Assembly (NCBI RefSeq): GCF_000702325.1
Contig: NZ_KL370891.1
Coordinates: forward strand, 1,510,917 to 1,574,916
Length of the DNA stretch: 64,000 nucleotides
From: Thiomicrorhabdus sp. Milos-T2
GTDB taxonomy: Bacteria > Pseudomonadota > Gammaproteobacteria > Thiomicrospirales > Thiomicrospiraceae
Direction: 5' to 3'
The translations under genes were made by a program, and so were the position numbers. Under the pieces are notes generated by a model. That model made no database searches, was not told where the DNA came from, and saw only the letters and a list, made by a program, of their open reading frames with translations. This document shows, piece after piece, positions 19,260-28,149 of the stretch. Position 1 is the first letter of the stretch; each line of letters opens with the position of its first letter.

Positions 19260-20693
19260 TTATTTTTCCGTTGCGGGACTAGGTTTATCTAGGCGAATCG
19301 TTTTACCTTGTAAATAATCTAATTGTAACCACAGTAGCGCCTGTTTAAATTGCCAAGCTACCATATCGTAGTTAGCTTCAGATAAACGAACCATAGCATC
19401 ACCTAAATCAGTTGAACTTTCATTTTCATATAAAGCACGGCTGTAATCTAAATATAAATCGGCATAATCGCCAAAGATTTGATGCTGTTTCTTTTCAGCA
19501 TCCAGTAACGTTAACTGAAAATAGATATCAGCCACTTCTGATCTTAAAGTCTGCTGAAGCTGACCATATTGGGCTTTAATTTGCGATAACTGTGCTTGCA
19601 CTTTATTAGTAGCTGAACTTTTTGCCCCACCATCATAAAGTGGAACATCTACTGATAATGACGCTTTCCAATTGCCTTCTCTTATTTGAGGATAGCTAGA
19701 AAGTTGCCCCACCCAAGCATCTGCTCTCAAGCTTGGACTAGAGGTGTTTTTAGCTTTTTGTAATGCAAACGTTTGCGCTTGTTGCGCTTGTTCTAATGTT
19801 TTTAATTGAATGTTATTTGCAAGAACTTGATTTTGTAATGTTTCTAAACTTATCTCTTTAATTGAACGGGTTTCAAAGCTCTCTAATTTAGGAAAACGCA
19901 GTTCATCAGGTCTTTCATTAGGTAGCCCCAAAGTATTCGCTAACTCAATACGTGTTTTAAGTTGCATCTGTTCTGCTTGCATACGCTTAACCAAAGCGGC
20001 TTGATATTCTTGCTCTGCAGCCAGTAAATCCACATCCGAAAACTGTCCAATGGCATGACGATCTTTCACTTTATCATAACCAACATATTCAACGGCCATG
20101 GCTTCATTATCAATTCGATACTGAAAATCAGCCAGCAACACATTCAAATAGGCCTTAACGACATTTAAACGCTGTTTATTTTCAACCGATTGCAGCCAGG
20201 TTTTTTGCTGTTCAATACTTAAAGAATCGGCTTGGAGCTGATTGTCTGATTGCTCAAAATCATAGAGAACTTTACCCACATGCAGTGCTAAAAGGTTATG
20301 CGGTTGAGTTTCTTCTGCAAAGTCACGTTGCTCTAATCGTCCGGCAATATTTGCTTGCCAGCTATTGGTGACTTGATTACTCTCTAACGTGGCTTTTGCC
20401 ATATTAATTTTAGCCATCTGCAAGGCAATTTCAGGAGACTGATTGGCATAACTATCTAGCAAAAGATTTAATGTTAAAGGATTAGGTAATGGCGTTAAAG
20501 GCCCGCTTTTCTTGGCATTTTCAACGCCATTAATAACCTGCTCTTGCCCCGTCTTAGCTTGTGTTTGAGATTGTGCTTGAGATTGTCCTTCCGCTGCCAA
20601 TACCGTTGACCCCATGCATTGTCCTACCAAAAACATAGAGAATGGCAAAACCTTTAACAGCCGTCTTTTTGATTGAATATTTAACATTAACAA
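19260..20693 (-). CDS. TolC-family outer-membrane channel
   Basis: 477 residues with a signal peptide (ending near VLAA) and two long coiled-coil helical repeats of the outer-membrane efflux protein family. Typical short motifs are present (DVDLLAAEQEYQAALVKR, a VDVPLYDGGAKSSA strand near the second half). It would form a trimeric exit duct. The Gln-rich stretch after the signal peptide is unusual. It is transcribed with the adaptor 70 bases downstream and the thioredoxin-like genes upstream, which suggests export coupled to disulfide handling. Confidence 0.85.
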   Translation of the reverse strand: MLMLNIQSKRRLLKVLPFSMFLVGQCMGSTVLAAEGQSQAQSQTQAKTGQEQVINGVENAKKSGPLTPLPNPLTLNLLLDSYANQSPEIALQMAKINMAKATLESNQVTNSWQANIAGRLEQRDFAEETQPHNLLALHVGKVLYDFEQSDNQLQADSLSIEQQKTWLQSVENKQRLNVVKAYLNVLLADFQYRIDNEAMAVEYVGYDKVKDRHAIGQFSDVDLLAAEQEYQAALVKRMQAEQMQLKTRIELANTLGLPNERPDELRFPKLESFETRSIKEISLETLQNQVLANNIQLKTLEQAQQAQTFALQKAKNTSSPSLRADAWVGQLSSYPQIREGNWKASLSVDVPLYDGGAKSSATNKVQAQLSQIKAQYGQLQQTLRSEVADIYFQLTLLDAEKKQHQIFGDYADLYLDYSRALYENESSTDLGDAMVRLSEANYDMVAWQFKQALLWLQLDYLQGKTIRLDKPSPATEK

Positions 20694-20746
20694 TGCATTA
20701 AACCTCGTTATAAATTTTGTTTACCATGATGAGCTAACGTCAAAAG

Positions 20747-21286
20747 CTAACGACTGGCTTTTTTACGTTTACGCTTGTAAGCGGTAAACGATTGCGTTTT
20801 ATAACTACCATCCGTGACATACTCAGCTAACCATTTAAACTCTGCTTTAGTTCGAGTCGGTCCAGTGTATTTCACAAGAGGTTTACCCTCTAAATCAAAA
20901 ATCATCATGACCGGTGTGGCACGTACACGATATTTTTTTTCCGCAAGACTTTGTGCTGTGCCAGAGGTTCCATCAAAATCAACAATTTCATTACTACCTT
21001 CAATGTCATGCTTTATGCTCATAAAATTACTTTTATACAATTCAATGACATCCGGCTCAGTCATAATTGTGGTTTCCATGCGATGACAGAATGGACATTC
21101 ATCCATATAGTAAAAAACAAAAATACCTTTTTTGCCTTCCTCTTTAGCCGTTTCTAAATCTTCTTGATAATTGCCAAAGGTTTCATCAAAAAAAGCCTCT
21201 TCCGACCAGGCCTGGTGGCTATTTAGCATTAAAAAACTGGCAACCAACAACATAAAGTGTTGACTCATTTTCTGCATGAATTTCAT
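20747..21286 (-). CDS. periplasmic thioredoxin-fold protein (CPFC)
   Basis: 179 residues from the ATG at 21286, which has AAGGA seven bases upstream. A signal peptide is followed by a thioredoxin fold with active site DECPFCHRM and the cis-proline segment ATPVMMIFD. This arrangement resembles SoxW/thioredoxin_7-type reductants. The C-terminal tail is very basic. An intact ACCAGGCCTGGT is in frame at 21205-21216, at the signal-peptide cleavage region (HQAW). Likely co-transcribed with the TlpA-like gene before it and the TolC gene after it. Confidence 0.8.
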   Translation of the reverse strand: MKFMQKMSQHFMLLVASFLMLNSHQAWSEEAFFDETFGNYQEDLETAKEEGKKGIFVFYYMDECPFCHRMETTIMTEPDVIELYKSNFMSIKHDIEGSNEIVDFDGTSGTAQSLAEKKYRVRATPVMMIFDLEGKPLVKYTGPTRTKAEFKWLAEYVTDGSYKTQSFTAYKRKRKKASR

Positions 21287-21337
21287 ATTTATGTCCTTAT
21301 ATGACAACAGTAACTTTAACAGAGTTCGCTTGAATTC

Positions 21338-21919
21338 TTATTTTGACTTTTCTTCTTTGGAGTCACCTTGTTTTGACTTGTCTTGTTTAGACTTTTCATT
21401 CGTCTTTAAACTCGCGTAACGTTCAATAAAGGTTTCCAGCATTTTTTGATCAACCATTCCTACTCGCTCAGCGACTAGCTTACCTTCTGGCGTAACCATA
21501 TAAGTGGTTGGTAACCCTTTTAAAGATCCAAATGGTGTTGTTCTACCATCAATTCGACCTTTAAAACGAACTACAGGGTAATTAATCATTTGTGACTCTG
21601 CAAAGTTTTTCACTTTTTGAGGGTCATTGGCTTCATAGTTAACGCCCAAAACTACAGCGTCTTTACCCTTGTGAGCTTCTTGAAACATAACCAAATCGGG
21701 TATTTCCACTAAACAAGGGGGACACCAAGTGGCCCATAAATTAATAATAACCCACTTACCTTTATAGTCTGATAAATGAATTGATTTACCGTCTAAATCC
21801 ACAAACTCAATATTTTCTGTGGCTGTATTTTTTGAGTCTTGAGCATTTGCCTGCTGCATTACTAAAAAAAGAGCACAAAATGTCATTGTGGCACTTAACA
21901 TCCAATGTTTAATTTTCAT
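21338..21919 (-). CDS. TlpA-like periplasmic thiol-disulfide protein
   Basis: 193 residues, with a signal peptide ending near ANAQ, then a TlpA/ResA-type fold with WATWCPPC active site and the cis-proline loop GLPTTYMV. The C-terminus is a Lys/Ser/Asp/Glu-rich tail with repeated KSKQ-type units (about 175-193), probably disordered. It likely reduces or oxidises cysteines of exported proteins. First of a minus-strand run with the CPFC protein, TolC and the adaptor. Confidence 0.85.
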   Translation of the reverse strand: MKIKHWMLSATMTFCALFLVMQQANAQDSKNTATENIEFVDLDGKSIHLSDYKGKWVIINLWATWCPPCLVEIPDLVMFQEAHKGKDAVVLGVNYEANDPQKVKNFAESQMINYPVVRFKGRIDGRTTPFGSLKGLPTTYMVTPEGKLVAERVGMVDQKMLETFIERYASLKTNEKSKQDKSKQGDSKEEKSK

Positions 21920-21995
21920 TTTCTATCCTTGTTTTTTATTGTTCTCGTATTTTTAAGAAGCTTGCAAGATAAGTCATTGCGCACTCCTTAAAGTA

Positions 21996-22703
21996 TTAAC
22001 TCTGTTGCAATACTTGCTTAACAAAAGGTAATGTTAGGCGGCGTTTTTCAACCAAAGTTGCTTGCTCTAATAGTTTTAATACAGCCAACAGTTCTTGTAA
22101 GTCGGTTGAGAACTGTTTAACTAAAAAATTACCTACTTCACTAGGAAGTTCAAACCCCATCTTGGCACTATGTTTTTGTAATGCGGAAATAACTTCACCT
22201 TTATCTTCTAAACTTTGCATCTGAATCGGCAATACATTCATTAACGCTTTGGCTAACTCTTGGGTTTTAATATTCCAATCGTTAATGGCTATCGTTCCTG
22301 ATAATAAAACGGTGTGACCTTGTACACTCGATTTAGTTATCAAATTTGCTAATGCCAATTCCCATTTTGCATCGCCTATTTTTTCATCAATATCATCTAA
22401 ACAGACTAATGGCATTTGCTCTAAACCCAATAATACGTCTGCAATTAACGGCAGACTATCATCACTAATTGGCAAAAACACACTGGTTTTATTCTGTTCC
22501 GTTACAAAACGGCAAGCCGCTTGTAATAAATGGGTTTTGCCGGTGCCGCCATTTCCAAATAAATAATAGGCGCTACCGCTGTCTTTTATTAAGGCTGACT
22601 GCAAGGCATTTAACGCTAATGCCAGTGACTCTTTTTCCGTTACAAAGGTTTCAAAACACGCATCATCTCTTAAGCCAATCTTAAGTGGCATTTGTACAAA
22701 CAT
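21996..22703 (-). CDS. hda: DnaA-homologue Hda (RIDA regulator)
   Basis: 235 residues, an AAA+ protein of DnaA type without the DNA-binding domain. It has the QMPLKIGLRDDACFETF clamp-binding opening, Walker A GNGGTGKTH and Walker B VCLDDID. With the sliding clamp, Hda stimulates hydrolysis of DnaA-bound ATP to limit initiation. A second Met at position 5 is an alternative start. It sits between the DUF2066 gene and the thioredoxin-like genes. Confidence 0.92.
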   Translation of the reverse strand: MFVQMPLKIGLRDDACFETFVTEKESLALALNALQSALIKDSGSAYYLFGNGGTGKTHLLQAACRFVTEQNKTSVFLPISDDSLPLIADVLLGLEQMPLVCLDDIDEKIGDAKWELALANLITKSSVQGHTVLLSGTIAINDWNIKTQELAKALMNVLPIQMQSLEDKGEVISALQKHSAKMGFELPSEVGNFLVKQFSTDLQELLAVLKLLEQATLVEKRRLTLPFVKQVLQQS

Positions 22704-22758
22704 TATGGAACCTTTTCGTTTTCAGTAGATTTCTCTAACCGAGTTTGAGTGTTATTGT

Positions 22759-22998
22759 GAGACCTTAGCACAAGAGTATGCGCGAGTAAAAATGGTTCTA
22801 GGTACCCCTTGAGGGTAAAAATTCACCTGATTTTTGTTTTACCCCAAGGGCACTTCCGTTGGGCGACAACTTGCGAATAGCTAGCTATTCGCTGCGTTTC
22901 CCGCCGCAAACAAAGAACTCGACGCCCGAAGGGGTAAGTCGAGAATCAGGCAAATTTTCCCTCATTTTTCTTTCGCACCTATCTCGTGCAAAGGTCTC
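22759..22998. repeat. long-form GAGACC miniature element (240 bp) with ATTGT duplication
   Basis: A complete long copy. The ends are GAGACCTTAGCAC at the left and GTGCAAAGGTCTC at the right. ATTGT lies directly on both sides (22754-22758 and 22999-23003), a 5-bp target duplication. Compared with the short form it carries extra small hairpins: CTCGAC...GTCGAG (22918-22943, with a CCC-GAAG-GGG top), and CCTTGAGGG/CCCCAAGGG segments near 22804-22855. Its right end supplies the last two bases of the DUF2066 stop codon. Confidence 0.88.
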
Positions 22999-24121
22999 AT
23001 TGTGGCTGAAAATGTTCAGGGCGAACAAATACATCAATTTCTTGATTACTTAAAGCCTGACCAAAACCAACTTTTGACCAATTTTTTATCCAATTTAAGA
23101 GCACTTGGTAATCCCCTTGATACTCAATATCAAATTGAACATTATCAGTTTGTAAACTCGTCAATTGAGCATTACGAATCATGGGTTGCTGTTTTTTTAA
23201 TTCTGCCTCGAGTTGGTTAACTTGTTGGCCATAAGTAACTCCGTGCACATTTAAATAAACGTGATTCTTACGAACATTTTTGACCGCAGACAGTTTTACA
23301 TACTGTTGCATCACCGCTTTAAACATATCGTGCATTAGGGCTTGACGATTTTTGCCTTTAGTCTCATTGTGCGCAAGAGTTGAACCATTTATAGCAAATA
23401 AAAACCAGGTCAATTCATATTGTTTATTCTCTAAAGCTAATAATTTAAAACTCAGTAGATTCTTATGATTACTTGCTATTAAAACCTCTTGTACTCGAGT
23501 GTCTAAAGGCGCACTTTCTATAGGGAACACCCACTTATTTGGGTTTTCAGCAACCGTAATAGGTAACTTTAATTGCTTTGGATAATTTCGATAATCAACA
23601 TCCACCCGATAATCTAAAATTTCCTGATCAAGCTTAACCAATCGCCCTTGCTGAACCAAGGTTCCCATCACCAAGGTTTGTGGCCGCTGATTAGCTGCCC
23701 ATAATTTGATATGGTGTTTTTTAAAGGATTTTTTAAGCCTGGCTTGGTCAAAATGAAGTTCAATATTCTGCCCAACATTCACACCATCTTCTACTCTGGG
23801 CTTAATGTTATAGCTCGACAACCAATTTTGAGCATTTTTAATATAATCCTGCCCTACACTAGAAGCCATTAATTGCTCACGACCATTTAAACGCAACAAT
23901 AAAATTTGCATGGCTTTTTGCGCTTGTTTTGCCAATAGAACTTTAGAGTCCAAAACCTTTACAGGCTTTTTTACAGAAGGTTCTGAAGAGTTAATTCCCA
24001 CATTATCATAAGGCAATGTAATCGTAAAAAACGCCTCCGGCAGGAACTCTGAATCGCTGGATTGTGCGCTCTGCACAAACAATAAACTGATAATGACTAA
24101 TATTAGCTGAAAACTTCTCAT
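22997..24121 (-). CDS. DUF2066 domain protein
   Basis: 374 residues with a signal peptide (about 1-21) and the DUF2066 layout: an N-terminal LRLNGREQL motif, a long mixed alpha/beta body, and a C-terminal VHGVTYGQQVNQLEAEL segment. The family is widespread next to hda/purM in Gammaproteobacteria and has no assigned function; it is likely periplasmic. The stop TGA straddles the target duplication and end of the miniature element at 22759-22998. Removing the insertion would restore CAA TAA, so the protein end is unchanged. Confidence 0.88.
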   Translation of the reverse strand: MRSFQLILVIISLLFVQSAQSSDSEFLPEAFFTITLPYDNVGINSSEPSVKKPVKVLDSKVLLAKQAQKAMQILLLRLNGREQLMASSVGQDYIKNAQNWLSSYNIKPRVEDGVNVGQNIELHFDQARLKKSFKKHHIKLWAANQRPQTLVMGTLVQQGRLVKLDQEILDYRVDVDYRNYPKQLKLPITVAENPNKWVFPIESAPLDTRVQEVLIASNHKNLLSFKLLALENKQYELTWFLFAINGSTLAHNETKGKNRQALMHDMFKAVMQQYVKLSAVKNVRKNHVYLNVHGVTYGQQVNQLEAELKKQQPMIRNAQLTSLQTDNVQFDIEYQGDYQVLLNWIKNWSKVGFGQALSNQEIDVFVRPEHFQPQ

Positions 24122-24260
24122 ATAAGACTCGTTAAATTTCGTTACAATATCATAATATTTTTTCGCAAAGTCAGTACAGACTTTTGCCTGACAAGGTCAG
24201 GTTTTTTCAAGGGTTCGCTAATTAATCCTAAAAAACGAAACCGTACTCTAAGTTTATATT

Positions 24261-24300
24261 GAGACCTTTGCACAAATGGAGCACGAAAAAACGAGGTAAA
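24261..24300. repeat. half GAGACC element
   Basis: The left end only: GAGACCTTTGCAC, then AATGGAGCACGAAAAAACGAGG, which follows the family consensus for about 40 bases with substitutions. No matching right end is visible before purM. The short minus-strand frame over this spot is not a gene. Confidence 0.5.
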
Positions 24301-24404
24301 ACCTTTCTTATTCGTGAAAACATCTTCGGTAAAGTTCACATACTGCCACAGATAGGCTTAAGTACAACCCATCAATTTATTTTTTAAAAGTTAGATTTGA
24401 GATT

Positions 24405-25454
24405 ATGACAACAAATACACAATCCATTAGTTATAAAGATGCCGGTGTTGATATCGACGCTGGTAATGCCCTAGTTGAAGCCATTAAACCTATTGCAAAA
24501 GCAACCACACGTCCTGAAGTTCCAGCATCTTTAGGTGGTTTTGGCGCTCTATTTGAACTGGATATGAGTAAATATAAAAATCCTATTTTAGTTTCAGGAA
24601 CAGATGGTGTTGGTACAAAATTACGCTTAGCCATTGATAGCGGTAAACATGACAAAGTGGGTATTGATTTAGTCGCTATGTGTGTTAATGACTTAATTGT
24701 ACAAGGTGCAGAACCTCTATTTTTCTTAGATTACTATGCAACCGGTAAACTAGATCTTCCTGTAGCAACGGATGTTGTAAAAGGTATTGGCGAAGGTTGC
24801 CAACAATCAGGCTGTGCATTAATTGGTGGTGAAACCGCAGAAATGCCTGGTATGTACCCTAAAGGTGATTATGACTTAGCGGGTTTCTGTGTTGGAATTG
24901 TTGAAAAGTCAGATTTAATTGATGGCACTAAAGTAAAAGCAGGCGATGTCATGCTTGGTTTAGCCTCAACCGGACCACACTCAAATGGTTATTCTTTAAT
25001 TCGTAAAATTCTAGAAGTCAGCAATGCCGATTTACAGATGGACATGGATGGCCAACCATTAATTGATGCACTAATGGCACCCACTAAAATTTACGTTAAA
25101 TCTCTTTTAGAGTTAATGAAAGTGGTCGATATTCACGCGGTATCTCATATTACTGGTGGTGGTCTATTAGAAAACCTTCCTCGCGTTATGCCTTCAAACA
25201 CCATGGCAAACATCGACACTAACAGCTGGAACCGCCCTGCCGTATTTGACTGGATTCAAGAAAACGGAAACGTCGAGTTTGAAGAAATGCACCGTACCCT
25301 AAACTGTGGTATTGGTCTGGTTATTGTTGTTGATGCCAACGAACAAGAGAAAGCCATTGAAATCCTAACGCAAATGGGTGAAACCGTTTCTGTCATTGGT
25401 CAAATCGAAACCTCAGAACAAGCTGAACCGACGGTTAAATTGGTTCAAGGTTAA
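24405..25454 (+). CDS. purM: phosphoribosylformylglycinamidine cyclo-ligase (AIR synthetase)
   Basis: 349 residues, the fifth step of purine synthesis. It has the expected blocks: [15 protein letters not shown] at the N-terminus, GTDGVGTK, the GGETAEMPG loop, [16 protein letters not shown] and [14 protein letters not shown]. Length and order are normal. It is separated from purN by about 140 bases that contain a perfect 10-bp inverted repeat. Confidence 0.97.
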   Translation: MTTNTQSISYKDAGVDIDAGNALVEAIKPIAKATTRPEVPASLGGFGALFELDMSKYKNPILVSGTDGVGTKLRLAIDSGKHDKVGIDLVAMCVNDLIVQGAEPLFFLDYYATGKLDLPVATDVVKGIGEGCQQSGCALIGGETAEMPGMYPKGDYDLAGFCVGIVEKSDLIDGTKVKAGDVMLGLASTGPHSNGYSLIRKILEVSNADLQMDMDGQPLIDALMAPTKIYVKSLLELMKVVDIHAVSHITGGGLLENLPRVMPSNTMANIDTNSWNRPAVFDWIQENGNVEFEEMHRTLNCGIGLVIVVDANEQEKAIEILTQMGETVSVIGQIETSEQAEPTVKLVQG

Positions 25455-25520
25455 ATTTGCAAGATTAAATGGTTCAATATTAAATTAACTCAAAGTTAAA
25501 GCCATGCGCTTTTTCTATTG

Positions 25521-25550
25521 ATTGCACTCAGTGTTTTAATTGAGTGCAAT
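25521..25550. promoter_or_regulatory. perfect 10-bp inverted repeat between purM and purN
   Basis: ATTGCACTCA, a ten-base spacer, then TGAGTGCAAT. There is no T-run after it, so it is not a standard terminator. It does not match the PurR operator. It could be an RNA hairpin that tunes purN expression or a regulator site. Confidence 0.5.
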
Positions 25551-25597
25551 TCAACCCCCCTCAAACCTTAGAAATACTTAATCAAAACGCTCTCGCT

Positions 25598-26251
25598 ATG
25601 ACAACACCTAAACGCATTACCGTACTAATTTCCGGAAGTGGCACAAACCTTCAGGCCATTATTGACCATCAAAAAAATCACTCCGACCTATATGAGATTG
25701 TATTAGTTATCTCTAATCGTCCGAATGCATATGGTGTTCAACGTGCTCAACAAGCAGGTATACCAAATTTAGTCATTGACCATACTCAGTATGAAAACCG
25801 AGAGAGTTTTGATCAAGCATTACAAACCGCTATTGATGAAAAACAAACAGACCTAGTTGTACTAGCAGGTTTCATGCGTATTCTTACGCCTGAATTTACA
25901 GAGCATTACCTCGGTAGAATGCTTAATATCCACCCTTCTTTATTGCCAAAATATACTGGCTTGCATACCCACCAACGCGCTCTTGAGGCTGCGGATAAAG
26001 AACATGGCTTGAGTATTCACTTTGTCACCCCCGAACTAGATGGTGGCCCGGTTATTTTACAAGCTAAAGTGCCTATTGAAAAAAATGACACTGAACAAAC
26101 TCTAGCCGATAAAGTTCATCAGCAAGAGCATCTTGCCTACCCTTTAGTTGTTCAATGGTTTGCCGAAGACAAGCTCTTACTAAAGAATAACCAGGCCTGG
26201 TTAAATCAAAACTGTCTTAAGTATCCAGTATTGTTAAACCAACTTGATTAA
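25598..26251 (+). CDS. purN: phosphoribosylglycinamide formyltransferase
   Basis: 217 residues from the ATG at 25598. An in-frame GTG at 25544 would add 18 residues unlike the family and lies in the hairpin, so I reject it. Motifs: VLISGSGTN, the GFMRIL strand, catalytic HPSLLP and DGGPVI. It transfers formyl from 10-formyl-THF to GAR in purine synthesis. An intact ACCAGGCCTGGT is in frame near the C-terminus at 26190-26201 (NQAWL), a region where PurN proteins vary. Confidence 0.95.
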   Translation: MTTPKRITVLISGSGTNLQAIIDHQKNHSDLYEIVLVISNRPNAYGVQRAQQAGIPNLVIDHTQYENRESFDQALQTAIDEKQTDLVVLAGFMRILTPEFTEHYLGRMLNIHPSLLPKYTGLHTHQRALEAADKEHGLSIHFVTPELDGGPVILQAKVPIEKNDTEQTLADKVHQQEHLAYPLVVQWFAEDKLLLKNNQAWLNQNCLKYPVLLNQLD

Positions 26252-26300
26252 GGCTATGCTAAACCTATTACTTTTGACTATTTAAAAGGCGTTAACGACT

Positions 26301-27053
26301 ATGCATAGATTTAAAACTCAACCCCTTGCTACCAATACGCTTGCTCTTTTGGCAATCACCGTCTTCAGTTTTTTTATATCTTCAACCGCTCTGGCAACCC
26401 CTCTTCCCAATTTTAAAGCGCAATTTAATGTTGAAGCCTTAGGCTTAAATCTTGGCCTAGCAAAACACAGTTTGCAATGCCAATCCGAAAATTGCACGCT
26501 TAAAAGCGATGCTAAACCAACAGGATTTGCAGCCGCCTTTTTTAAAGATTCCTCTCACGAAACCATTCAGCTTAAACAAACCCAAAACGAACTTATCTGG
26601 CAAAGTTATCACAAACTCGGCATTAGTTATAAAAACGATAAAGCTAAGCAAAAAATTATCAATTTAAAGCTCAACGAAAAACAAGATAAAGTCCTGTGTC
26701 CTGAAAAAAAACGTGAATGGCCAAACCAGCCTAAATTATTTGATGTTATGTCGATTGCTTATGCAATTCAACACGCTAAATTAAACAACCAATCTTTACA
26801 AAACTTCACCTTACAAGACACCAATTTTCAGGATAAACTCACTTTAAAATCAACCGACCCAAAAGATTTTGTTGATTTAGACTTTGCTGAAGACAGCCTA
26901 ACCGCCGTTAAATACCTATTTACCAGCCAACATGCAAAAATTGAATTGTGGTTATTACCAAAATATAATTATTTTCCAGGTAAAATACGCATAGAAAATA
27001 AAGACGACAAAACCATTACCCTATCGCTTGCGGAGCAACCAAAACTATTATGA
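26301..27053 (+). CDS. DUF3108 periplasmic protein
   Basis: 250 residues with a signal peptide (cleavage near ALA, about residue 32) and the DUF3108 body: [21 protein letters not shown] opening, alternating beta strands and an [16 protein letters not shown]-type segment near the end. The function of the family is unknown. Its last four bases overlap the start of dcd (ATGA), so the two are translationally coupled. Confidence 0.85.
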   Translation: MHRFKTQPLATNTLALLAITVFSFFISSTALATPLPNFKAQFNVEALGLNLGLAKHSLQCQSENCTLKSDAKPTGFAAAFFKDSSHETIQLKQTQNELIWQSYHKLGISYKNDKAKQKIINLKLNEKQDKVLCPEKKREWPNQPKLFDVMSIAYAIQHAKLNNQSLQNFTLQDTNFQDKLTLKSTDPKDFVDLDFAEDSLTAVKYLFTSQHAKIELWLLPKYNYFPGKIRIENKDDKTITLSLAEQPKLL

Positions 27054-27673
27054 AACTAAGTGATAAAGACATTATCCAACACCTTAAAGTTGGCAAAATT
27101 GCTGTAACTCCTGAGCCGAGTCACGACAAAATAAAGGGAATTAGCGTTGATTTACGATTAGACAATCGCTTTAGAGTCTTCAATGATCATACTGCTCCGT
27201 ACATTGATTTAAGTGGTCCAAAAGATGAAGTGCAAAATATCATGGATTCTGTCATGGGAGATGAAATACTTATTCCTGAAGATAAGGCTTTCTTTTTACA
27301 TCCTGGAGAACTCGCTTTAGCCGCAACATTAGAATCTGTTACCATTCCAGATGACTTAGTCGGTTGGTTAGATGGTCGCTCTAGTTTAGCTAGATTAGGA
27401 CTCATGGTTCACGTTACCGCTCACAGAATTGATCCAGGCTGGAATGGTCAAATTGTATTAGAAATATTCAATAGCGGTAAGCTACCTTTAGCACTTAGAC
27501 CAGGCATGGATATTTGTGCCATTAACTTTGAAACTCTTTCAAGTGCTGTATCAAAACCATACAACAAACGTGCCGATGCTAAGTATAAAAACCAAACAGG
27601 CCCAACTTCTAGCAGAATTAATGAAGATGTAAAACTTCACGACCGTCAATTAGACTTATTAAGCAGTTATTAA
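27050..27673 (+). CDS. dcd: dCTP deaminase
   Basis: 207 residues, converting dCTP to dUTP for thymidylate synthesis. It shows [15 protein letters not shown], the substrate loop [10 protein letters not shown], and [14 protein letters not shown]. It is slightly longer than the Escherichia coli enzyme. The 3' end runs into an 11-bp tandem repeat that carries its stop codon. Confidence 0.95.
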   Translation: MKLSDKDIIQHLKVGKIAVTPEPSHDKIKGISVDLRLDNRFRVFNDHTAPYIDLSGPKDEVQNIMDSVMGDEILIPEDKAFFLHPGELALAATLESVTIPDDLVGWLDGRSSLARLGLMVHVTAHRIDPGWNGQIVLEIFNSGKLPLALRPGMDICAINFETLSSAVSKPYNKRADAKYKNQTGPTSSRINEDVKLHDRQLDLLSSY

Positions 27674-27693
27674 GCAGTTATTAAGCAGTTATT
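27656..27693. repeat. 11-bp tandem repeat over the dcd stop
   Basis: Three head-to-tail copies of TTATTAAGCAG plus a partial fourth. The first copy contains the dcd stop codon (TAA). Changes in unit number would keep the stop, because every unit carries TAA in the same local context. Confidence 0.8.
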
Positions 27694-28149
27694 AACTTAG
27701 GCATACCTTACAAATAAAAACCATAATAATCGAACACTTGCTTCCCCTCTCCTGCTTCTTACAAGCACAGGGGCTCGTCCTTCAAACATACCTAATACGT
27801 GAAAAATGATGCGGAAAATGGCAAGTATTACCTGCATATATTGATATCGGTATACTGATATAAAATCAGCATGCCAGTGATAGAACAACAAAAAAAACAT
27901 CCTCAGCCAATTAAAAAAATTCTCTTTGCTAAAACATCAATTCAAAATTGTAGTAAATTATCTACAGTTTTAAAAAAGCATTTAACACCCAACCTTTTCT
28001 TAACGTTATTTTCTTTACATTTTTCAAAAAAAGCCCATAATTCAAAAAAATTATCTTACGAATAACCAGGCCTGGTTATTCTGTGCATTTTTTATAAAAC
28101 AGCACTTTATTCTATGGCTTTAAATTTAGCTTTATTGAGGAACAGAATT
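27694..28149. other. gene-free stretch
   Basis: AT-rich and without a convincing gene. It holds an intact ACCAGGCCTGGT at 28065-28076, extended to AATAACC...GGTTATT, followed by a T-rich run that could end transcription. A short frame at 27871-28065 has low-complexity Lys/Ser composition and no ribosome site, so I do not call it. Confidence 0.5.

Noticed and set aside
24142-24339. Minus-strand open frame before purM
   Set aside because: It covers the half miniature element and the purM leader; no ribosome site, no family features.
27871-28065. Plus-strand frame of 64 residues
   Set aside because: Lys/Ser/Asn low-complexity sequence, no ribosome site, ends at a palindrome copy.
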